From Bimastos eiseni (Eukaryota > Annelida > Clitellata > Crassiclitellata > Lumbricidae), in NCBI GenBank assembly GCA_959347315.1, contig OY365822.1, forward strand, positions 7,338,714 through 7,402,713: 64,000 nt of DNA. Reading direction: 5' to 3'. Positions 45,830-57,760 of the stretch are shown here, piece by piece; the first letter of the stretch is position 1; each line of letters starts with the position of its first letter. A program made the translations under genes and the position numbers. A model generated the notes under the pieces. That model was not told the DNA's origin, searched no databases, and worked only from the letters and a program-made list of their open reading frames with translations.

Positions 45830-46269
45830 TCTATCTATATAATTGCCTAAATCACGTGTCTATGTCTTTCTGTGCTGCGTCTGTCCGAAGGCGCGTGATT
45901 GGACAGCGCGCAACCATGTCTGAGTATACTTCCGATTCGCGTTTCAAAACCGCTTTATTCACGCCTATGTGACTATATTTTGCAGTTATTAAAATTAAAT
46001 ACATCGTGAAATTTAAGTATATTTGTAGTTATTAACATGAAATTCTGGATAAAACTCGATTTTGAATCTGATGAATCGCCGTTACTAATATGCGAGTATA
46101 AACAACGTTGTTCAGAGGGCGTTTCACGGGTAAACATAGCGACAGCCGCAGTTGCTTTTCGTTGCCTTCGGGGCGCAAGTTGTAGCCTTTCTGTGCAATG
46201 GGAGGAAACGGGGTGAATCGTGAGCTATTATATTTTCCGACCCGTGATTCTTCACAGGTTAACGGCTAG
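45830..46269 (+). mobile_element. Probable non-autonomous Helitron (440 bp)
   Basis: Starts TCTATCTATATAATTGCCTA after an A and ends ...TAACGGCTAG before a T, the 5'-TC / CTRR-3' rule with insertion between A and T. Ten bases before the end is a hairpin, ACCCGTGA (46240-46247), loop TTCT, TCACAGGT (46252-46259), with one mismatch. These are the known Helitron 3' features. There is no Rep/helicase coding. The inner sequence is CpG-rich (GGCGCGTGATTGGAC). Confidence 0.65.
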
Positions 46270-46574
46270 TACTAGATAAATGTTGACGAAATATCAAGTG
46301 TTTACTAACAGTCTTACACTATAAAAAAAGGGAAGCACTGTACTATGCGGACAATACGAATACGGAGGACAATAGAAGTAATTTCTTCGTATCCATCTCC
46401 GCAATATGGCTGGAATTATGAAATGATGATGATTATATATGTATTTATTTCTTCACAGTATAGGCAAATACATTCGCTAACCATACTCGTGGAGCCAACG
46501 AAGTTTTATGCAGTATAGTATATATATGGCTGTACACCAGTATGTATGCGTCTTTATACGTGTATGTATGTGTG

Positions 46575-46705
<131 letters not shown>

Positions 46706-46770
46706 GGTATTGATCAGGTCCGTAACATGAGTCGACCTTGACGTGCTGCCGATAATTTATCGTCGCTCGC

Positions 46771-46784
46771 GTTGCTATGGCAAC
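46771..46784. promoter_or_regulatory. RFX-type X-box over candidate lin-28 start
   Basis: GTTGCTATGGCAAC is one base from the symmetric X-box GTTGCCATGGCAAC and fits RYYNYY-N-RRNRAC-type consensus. It overlaps the candidate start codon (46777-46779). It lies in a CpG-rich block that also has two CACGTG E-boxes (46941-46946, 46986-46991). Confidence 0.5.
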
Positions 46785-46894
46785 GAGGCGGACGGAGCTG
46801 CGAGGTCTGAAAGAGAGAGAGAGAGAGAGAGAGGCAGCGCTCGAGAGACGGACGGGCAGCGCTGGACTTAGTGGACCTCCGCTGGACACTGGGC
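46777..46894 (+). CDS. lin-28: Candidate first coding exon of lin-28
   Basis: ATG at 46777 opens 39 codons plus one base and reaches GGGC|GTAAGG, a strong donor in phase 1, the phase needed by the next exon (starting GA). The predicted N-terminus is charged and disordered (MATRRTELRG, then an Arg/Glu run from a GA repeat, then GSAGLSGPPLDTG). With it the protein would be 229 residues, close to known LIN-28 lengths (about 200-230). N-termini of LIN-28 are not conserved, so homology cannot decide. The minus strand is also open here because of GC content. Confidence 0.35.
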
Positions 46895-46994
46895 GTAAGG
46901 GCGGGGTGGTTGGACGAGGGGAGGTGGGTGATGGTGGTGACACGTGATGGGCATTCGGTGCTGGACTTTGTGGACCCAGACTGACCACGTGATC

Positions 46995-48582
<1,588 letters not shown>

Positions 48583-48692
48583 GAGAGACACCTGGCGCTC
48601 GCCGAAATGGGAAATGCAAGTGGTTCAATGTGGTCAAAGGTTACGGGTTTATAACCCCTCACGATGGTTCGCAGGATGTCTTTCTTCACCAG
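48583..48692 (+). CDS. lin-28: lin-28 exon: first half of cold-shock domain
   Basis: The acceptor is GTTTCTTTTGAACAG|GA and the donor CACCAG|GTATAA. The exon is 110 bases (phase 1 in, phase 0 out). It encodes [20 protein letters not shown] followed by [23 protein letters not shown], the RNP1-like KGYGFI and the RNP2-like DVFLHQ are the nucleic-acid-binding surface of the LIN-28 cold-shock domain. A longer open frame in another reading phase overlaps it and is a shadow. Confidence 0.93.
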
Positions 48693-51600
48693 GTATAATA
48701 CATCATCATCGACTTTACTCACAAAACGTTGTTGTTGTTGTTGTCGTTGAATTAAGTTAAATGTCACAGTGAATGAACAAAATACATTATGTTGGCAAAA
48801 CTGCACAGTAAGCTGAAAAGAGTCATCTGTGGTGGGCCCACGCACAAGCGTGGAACCAACCAACGTATTGCCGTCGACAGATGTATGCGTGCTTGTGGCA
48901 ATGTGTGGATATGACTTAATATATGGAAGTTGCAATATAAATAAAATGTGTTCAATGAAGAAGTTTCGCATAGAGAAGCATAAATTAGGATGAGGTTTTT
49001 TGACGCTTATCAACGTTATCCTGCAGAGCACCCGGATGTCACTGTACTCAATACATTGCAGAACACAGATATCGCCCGCAACGTATCAGAAAAGACTATA
49101 AATGTTTGTTTGAGACGTTGCTGCTTCGTGTCCCTTTACATGTGTTATTCCGAGGCTCATTCAATCCTCGACGTTTCTACTGGAGAATTGTCAAGTCAAA
49201 TCTCTTCTTCCTCCTCACAAATCTCCCTCTCCACCGCTGCAGCATCATTCCCTCCATGGCATACTGCCCATTTCCATTCCATCCACACTACCTATAGCTC
49301 TTTTCGTTCCCCACTGCCTGTTTAGCCCCTTTCACTCCCCACTTCCTATTTAGCTCCATTCCCTCCCCACTTCCTATTTAACTTCATTCCCTCCCCACTT
49401 CCTATTTAGCTCAATTCCCTCCTCACTTCCTATTTAGCCACTTTCCCTCCCCACTTCCTATTTAGCTCAATTCCCTCCTCACTTACTATTTAGCTCAATT
49501 CCCTCCTCACTTCCTATTTAGCTCAATTCCCTCCCCACTTCCTATTTAGCTCAATTCCCTCCTCACTTCCTATTTAGCTCAATTCCCTCCCCACTTCCTA
49601 TTTAGCTCAATTCCCTCCTCACTTCCTATTTAGCTCAATTCCCTCCTCACTTCCTATTTAGCCCCTTTCCCTCCCCACTTCCTATTTAGCTCAATTCCCT
49701 CCTCACTTACTATTTAGCTCAATTCCCTCCCCACTTCCTATTTAGCTCAATTCCCTCCTCACTTCCTATTTAGCTCAATTCCCTCCTCACTTACTATTTA
49801 GCTCAATTCCCTCCCCACTTCCTATTTAGCTCAATTCCCTCCTCACTTACTATTTAGCTCAATTCCCTCCCCACTTCCTATTTAGCTCAATTCCCTCCTC
49901 ACTTCCTATTTAGCTCAATTCCCTCCTCACTTCCTATTTAGCCCCTTTCCCTCCCCACTTCCTATTTAGCTCAATTCCCTCCTCACTTACTATTTAGCTC
50001 AATTCCCTCCCCACTTCCTATTTAGCTCAATTCCCTCCTCACTTCCTATTTAGCTCAATTCCCTCCTCACTTACTATTTAGCTCAATTCCCTCCCCACTT
50101 CCTATTTAGCTCAATTCCCTCCTCACTTACTATTTAGCTCAATTCCCTCCTCACTTCCTATTTAGCTCAATTCCCTCCTCACTTCCTATTTAGCCCCTTT
50201 CCCTCCCCACTTCCTATTTAGCTCAATTCCCTCCTCACTTCCTATTTAGCCCCTTTCACTCCCCACTTCCTATTTAGCCCCTTTCACTCCCCACTTCCTA
50301 TTTAGCTCAATTCCCTCCTCACTTACTATTTAGCTCAATTCCCTCCCCACTTCCTATTTAGCTCAATTCCCTCCTCACTTCCTATTTAGCTCAATTCCCT
50401 CCTCACTTACTATTTAGCTCAATTCCCTCCCCACTTCCTATTTAGCTCAATTCCCTCCTCACTTACTATTTAGCTCAATTCCCTCCTCACTTCCTATTTA
50501 GCCCCTTTCCCTCCCCACTTCCTATTTAGCTCAATTCCCTCCTCACTTACTATTTAGCTCAATTCCCTCCTCACTTCCTATTTAGCTCAATTCCCTCCTC
50601 ACTTCCTATTTAGCCCCTTTCACTCCCCACTTCCTATTTAGCTCAATTCCCTCCTCACTTCCTATTTAGCCCCTTTCACTCCCCACTTCCTATTTAGCTC
50701 AATTCCCTCCTCACTTCCTATTTAGCCCCTTTCACTCCCCACTTCCTATTTAGCTCAATTCCCTCCTCACTTCCTATTTAGCCCCTTTCACTCCCCACTT
50801 CCTATTTAGCTCAATTCCCTCCTCACTTCCTATTTAGCCCCTTTCACTCCCCTCTGCCTATTTGGCTCCTTCCCCTCCTCACTTCCTATTTAGCCCCTTT
50901 CACTCCCCACTTCCTATTTAGCTCAATTCCCTCCTCACTTCCTATTTAGCCCCTTTCACTCCCCACTTCCTATTTAGCTCAATTCCCTCCTCACTTCCTA
51001 TTTAGCCCCTTTCACTCCCCACTTCCTATTTAGCTCAATTCCCTCCTCACTTCCTATTTAGCTCAATTCCCTCCTCACTTCCTATTTAGCCCCTTTCACT
51101 CCCCACTTCCTATTTAGCTCAATTCCCTCCTCACTTCCTATTTAGCCCCTTTCACTCCCCACTTCCTATTTAGCTCAATTCCCTCCTCACTTCCTATTTA
51201 GCCCCTTTCACTCCCCACTTCCTATTTAGCTCAATTCCCTCCTCACTTCCTATTTAGCCCCTTTCACTCCCCACTTCCTATTTAGCTCAATTCCCTCCTC
51301 ACTTCCTATTTAGCTCAATTCCCTCCTCACTTCCTATTTAGCCCCTTTCACTCCCCACTTCCTATTTAGCTCAATTCCCTCCTCACTTCCTATTTAGCCC
51401 CTTTCACTCCCCACTTCCTATTTAGCTCAATTCCCTCCTCACTTCCTATTTAGCCCCTTTCACTCCCCACTTCCTATTTAGCTCAATTCCCTCCTCACTT
51501 CCTATTTAGCCCCTTTCACTCCCCACTTCCTATTTAGCTCAATTCCCTCCTCACTTCCTATTTAGCCCCTTTCACTCCCCACTTCCTATTTAGCTCAATT

Positions 51601-52269
51601 CCCTCCTCACTTCCTATTTAGCCCCTTTCACTCCCCACTTCCTATTTAGCTCAATTCCCTCCTCACTTCCTATTTAGCCCCTTTCACTCCCCACTTCCTA
51701 TTTAGCTCAATTCCCTCCTCACTTCCTATTTAGCCCCTTTCACTCCCCACTTCCTATTTAGCTCAATTCCCTCCTCACTTCCTATTTAGCTCAATTCCCT
51801 CCTCACTTCCTATTTAGCCCCTTTCACTCCCCACTTCCTATTTAGCTCAATTCCCTCCTCACTTCCTATTTAGCCCCTTTCACTCCCCACTTCCTATTTA
51901 GCTCAATTCCCTCCTCACTTCCTATTTAGCCCCTTTCACTCCCCACTTCCTATTTAGCTCAATTCCCTCCTCACTTCCTATTTAGCTCAATTCCCTCCTC
52001 ACTTCCTATTTAGCCCCTTTCACTCCCCACTTCCTATTTAGCTCAATTCCCTCCTCACTTCCTATTTGGCTCCTTCCCCTCCCCACTGCCAAAATAGCAT
52101 ACTACTATTTGTTTGTGTGCGTCTGAGTGTGTGGTATGAATGAGTGGATTGATAGAAACCGGAAGCTTGGAAGTAGATTGGTGGAAACGAGGAGAGAAAA
52201 AGGGGAAAGGGAATGATGGATTGGTGTGTGGAGTTGATACATCCATACGTTCACACACGCACACACACA

Positions 52270-52349
<80 letters not shown>

Positions 52350-52711
52350 CATGCACAATTACATGCCTGTACATTCGAATACATGCATACATACATAAAC
52401 AAATACATACGTACAAACACACACATACACACATACATACATACATATATACATGCATGTACATACATGCATACATACATACATATATACATGCATACAT
52501 ACATACATACATAAATACATACATACATATATACATACATACATACATGTACATACACACATACATACATACATATATACATGCATTCATACATACATAC
52601 ATACATATATACATGCATACATACATACATACATACATATATACATACATACATACATGTACATACATACATACATACATATATACATGCATTCATACAC
52701 ACATACATACA

Positions 52712-52745
<34 letters not shown>

Positions 52746-52981
52746 CATGCATTCATACATACATACATACATACATACTTATATACATACATACATACAT
52801 ACATGTACATACACACATACATACACACATACATATATACATACATACATGTACATACATGCATACATACATACATATATACATGCATACATACATACAT
52901 ACATACATACATACATACTTATATACATACATACATACATACATACATACATACATACATACATACATACATGTACATACA

Positions 52982-53015
<34 letters not shown>

Positions 53016-53191
53016 CATACATACATACATGTACATACATACACACATACATACATACATACATATATACATGCATTCATACATACATACATACATACAT
53101 ACATACATACATGTACATACACACATACATACATACATACATATATACATACATACATACATGTACATACACACATACATACATACATACA

Positions 53192-53225
<34 letters not shown>

Positions 53226-54877
53226 CATGCATACATACATTCATACATACATATATACATACATACATACATGTACATACACACATACATACATACATAC
53301 ATATATACATGCATTCATACATACATACATACATACATGTACATACACACATACATACATATATACATGCATACATACATACATGCATACATACATACAT
53401 ACATACATACATGTACATACATACATACATATATACATGCATACATACATACATTCATACATTCATACATACATACATACATACATGTACATACACACAT
53501 ACATACATATATACATACATACTTACATACATACATACATATGCACACATGAATTCACCTACATTTATACATACCACGCGCGCACACATACACACACAAA
53601 CATACACACAGACACACACATACACACGCACTCACACGCACACACACTCACAGAGCTGCACCTATACTTATTGACATAGTCATCTTGCACGGGTGTTTAG
53701 TAGGGCGTTATATCAGCCGATTCAGCCACTATTCAGAGCACCGTCATCGAAGGCTACATACAGTGGCAGTAAACTCCTACGCCTCAGCAGGCGCAGGAAG
53801 AAGAGGTCGATGGCCTGTGGCAGGAAGGAAGAAGGCATTCGACCGCCGCTCACCCTAATTCCTCCGCCGCCCACACGTATTCCTCCGCTGCGATGATGAG
53901 TCCTAGATCAGGAACGCCAGGAACCTTTGCATCGTCAGCATCAGTCAACCTTGCACTGGATCTGGAATCCTAGGCTTATGCGTTCGCTTGATGTGCGGCG
54001 AAAGTTCACGAGAGGGTTGTGATCAACTGATGTTCACTGGGGTAGCGTGGGGTTAACTGATGCTCGTTGGAGTGGTGGGGGATAAAATGTTGCTCACGGG
54101 GTAGGGTAGGAGTTGGGGTAAACTGGCGCTCACGGGGAGGTCAGTGGTGGAGGCGGACGGGCGTAAGCTGATACTCATGAGGTGGGAGTAGAATGAGTGA
54201 ACTGTCGCTCACGGGGTAGGGTAAGACTCGTTGGAGTTTGTGTGTGTTGGTGGGAGTAAACTGATGTTCACGGGTGTAGGGATGGTGTAAACTGATGCTC
54301 ATGGTGGTGAGAGCGGGGTGGGTTAACTGATGTTCAATGGGGTGGAGTTGACTGATGCTCGTTGGAATGGGGTAACTTATACTCGTTGTGGGCGGGATAA
54401 CTAATGCTCGTGGGGGGCAAATCGATGCTCACGGGGTGGAGGGCGGAGGGAAGTAAACCGATCCTGTTAACCTGAGTTACATCCGCCTTCAGATAAATAT
54501 TTCGGGTTTATTACGGCATGTAATGATTTAGGTCGCAGGGAATCGGTTTCTATAAGTTCTTAAAAGCCAAGGACTTACACAGGATGATAAATACTGCCTA
54601 GGTTTAATAGGTGAATGCTACAGGCCTCTGGATGTTATTTCATCCATACTTGCCTACAGGATTGTTATTTAGGTGGGAGATATTGGAAAAGGGTTTCTAG
54701 GATGGAGACGAGTGGGAGGTGGAAAGAGGCAGATGGAAGAGACTGAGGCAGACAGACAGACAGAGTTGCGGATATATATATATATATAGAGACAGACAGA
54801 CAGACAGACAGAGAGGGTGACAGAAAGATAGAGAGAGACAGAAAGAGTGAGAGGCAGAGAGAGTAAGAGAGAGAGTG

Positions 54878-54928
<51 letters not shown>

Positions 54929-57004
54929 GAATGCAAGAGAAGTAGCAAGAGAGCGGCAGTGGGAGAGAGGGACAGGCAGGCAGAGATAGAGACAGTCAGA
55001 GAGGGAGACAGACATAGAGAGGTGGCAGAGGCAGAGGGTCAGCCTGAAGCAGGTAGCGTGGGCGTACTCCTCCTCCTCCTGTGAGCAGCATAGGTATGGC
55101 GTCGTCAGTGCTGCCCGCTTCGTTCAATGCCTCCTCCCCTCCTCCTCCTGCTCCTTCTTCTTCTTCTCTATGTGAGAATATTAGGATACGAGAGGCATGT
55201 CAGTTATTTGCCAGCCGGCCATTCATCGAAGCTGGTGTCCAAAAATTGTTGCTCCATTGGAACTTCATCATTAGGAATCGTGATCTCCAATCTTCTGGAG
55301 CGCCACACGAAAGCCAGTCACGGGTCGCTAGCTTATTCACGAGGGCTGCGTCGAATCAGAGGGGTTGTCCAAAGGGAAGTCTGGGCCCGGGGAACACCTT
55401 AACTGTGTTGTCTGTGTGTTTTATATGCAGGGATCGTCCAATGGCGTTTGTTTCTGATGGGTTACACGTATTGAGTTGTTGGTGCGCAAGCTGTAATTGA
55501 ATGTTTCAGGCAATTTTCATGGCGTCTTAATGACATCAAGACGGCGCAGATCGAGGTATCTGGTGGTACGTTGCCTTCCCCTTTGTCTAGCTATAACTGA
55601 CATAACTGACGCTCACGGGGAGGCCACACTTCGACTTATGACTGGCTAGTAGAGTGTCCCTCGGTAGAACCGTGTTTTAGAATTGGCAACGTCATTAATA
55701 GCTTTATTTTTATGATCACCTTTCTGACCCAGTGTCTAGATGATAAAGAAACGGTCAAAAGACTTCTTAGCTTACACTTGTACCATTGCATGCATTGAAT
55801 GCTTATTATTATTTTAAACATCGGGCTTTATCTGTTTTGTGCCCCATGGTCTACAATGGGCCTCCTGTAACATTCAGCTCGTTGCCTAATTTACCCTTTA
55901 TTCCCATCTAAGACTGTCCTTGTAGGCCGGGGGACAGCGTTGGAAGCGCCAAAGAGTAGTTTGTCTTTAGGCGGCGCTGTATAAATTCATACAATGAATT
56001 AATGAATGTGTGTGTGTGTACTTATATCCAGCAATAAGGAACTTAATCATGCATGTTTTCTGAAAGCACTCGAGGAGGTCATGTGGCTTTTGTTCGCCGG
56101 TGCTATGTCGTACTAATTCTTACTGCGCAGTTGGCATAATCTCAAATATGGATGAGCGGGAGCTGCATCAGAGGGAATAGAATTTAACGGGGAGATATGC
56201 TTTTTCGCACTGCATCAGTATTACGCTCGAAAGCCGACTCGCCTAAATTCCTGCGCGATGTGAAATCGCCGTAACCCACTTGGCACGCTGCCAACAGTGA
56301 CCGGGCTTGGACTCCTTTTATAATGTATGTGAGCGTGAAACGCGTCGTCCTACCCGATTCATGTGGGCACCAACTGTACTCGATTACAACTCGCTAGACG
56401 GCGCGTCCGAGTCAAAGATTATTACGAATGTAGAGGCACCTGTAATAAATTATCTCACTGCTGTTAACCTGATTGGTTTTAATTTGACTGATTGTTTGAT
56501 TGATTGATTATGACATCATCTTCTCGTTCTATTCTCGTAGCGAAGAAAAATTTGGATATGGTCAAATTGGCCATCCGTTTCTTGGTAGTCAAGTGTGTAG
56601 AGACTGGGCTCAAAATTACGGCATAGTTGCCGCAGTTAGCACTGCACGTGTAGAAGTCCGTGAGGAAATTCGCCGTAGGTCAAAAGGCAAAGGAGAGGTC
56701 GCAGGGTTAAACATGAGGCCATCATGCGGGAGAAATCGAAGGTGATGGTCGTTGGGTGTGCGCTGGGAATAGACGCCAGTTGGCGCCACTCTGATGCAGA
56801 TCACACAACGAATCAGACACTTATGACGTGTGGCTGTTGGCTTAATTTATTATTATGCGCTGACATGTTGCGAGAACGTTGCCTCATCCTGGCGTATTGT
56901 GACCTGCATTGACACTGGGCGAATAACTGGTCATAATGTACTGAGGGATTGTCTGGTCGACTGGCTGACTGACTGACTGACTGACTGACTGACTGACTGA
57001 CTGA

Positions 57005-57035
<31 letters not shown>

Positions 57036-57056
57036 ACTGACTGACTGACTGACTGA

Positions 57057-57087
<31 letters not shown>

Positions 57088-57706
57088 ACTGACTGACTGA
57101 CTGACTGGCTGGCTGACTGACTGCCTGGCTGACTGCCTGACTGATTGACTGACTCACGGACTCACTGTCATATTGGTTGACTGGCTGAATGAGTGACTGA
57201 TTGGTTGACAGATTGATTGACTGACTAACCGTTTGATTGAATGATTGACATGTTATATTGGTTTACAGATTGGTAGACCAATCAGCCGACTGAGTGACTG
57301 ATATATTGATTGATTGACTGAAAATGAACTAGACTGGATTCTGGTCCTTGAATTGACCTTTTATACAATCCCTATGACCAGACACAGCGCTCGTGGATAA
57401 GTCGGTGCCCTGCGCTTGACTCTCGCTATGCATTAGAAGTTTGTGGTTTGCGATTACGCCGAAACTGCTGCATGTTCCGCGGCCTTCTACGAAGTTAAAG
57501 GAATGTTCCTTCTCCGTCTAAGGACCAACTGCATGGAACGGTCTCCCCGAACATATGAAGAACGCGTCGTCTCTTTTGAGACATTTAAATCGCGACTTAA
57601 GACGCATCTTTTCAAACAATCATATATGACTTTACCTGACATTTTGTTCTCGTGTACAGCGCCCTTTCTTTCGGCCTGGGATGAGCTACGGCGCTATATA
57701 AACTGT

Positions 57707-57760
<54 letters not shown>

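Noticed and set aside
49290..52090. CRISPR-like array of 28-bp repeats
   Set aside because: Units are contiguous with no unique spacers, and the host is a metazoan with spliced genes. It is a minisatellite.
52453..53679. 408- and 405-codon Tyr-Ile-His-Thr frames
   Set aside because: ACAT microsatellite read in frame; no domain.
55081..55500. 139-codon frame in lin-28 intron 2 as a nested gene
   Set aside because: No recognised domain, starts in a CTCCTCCT repeat, no splice or poly(A) context.
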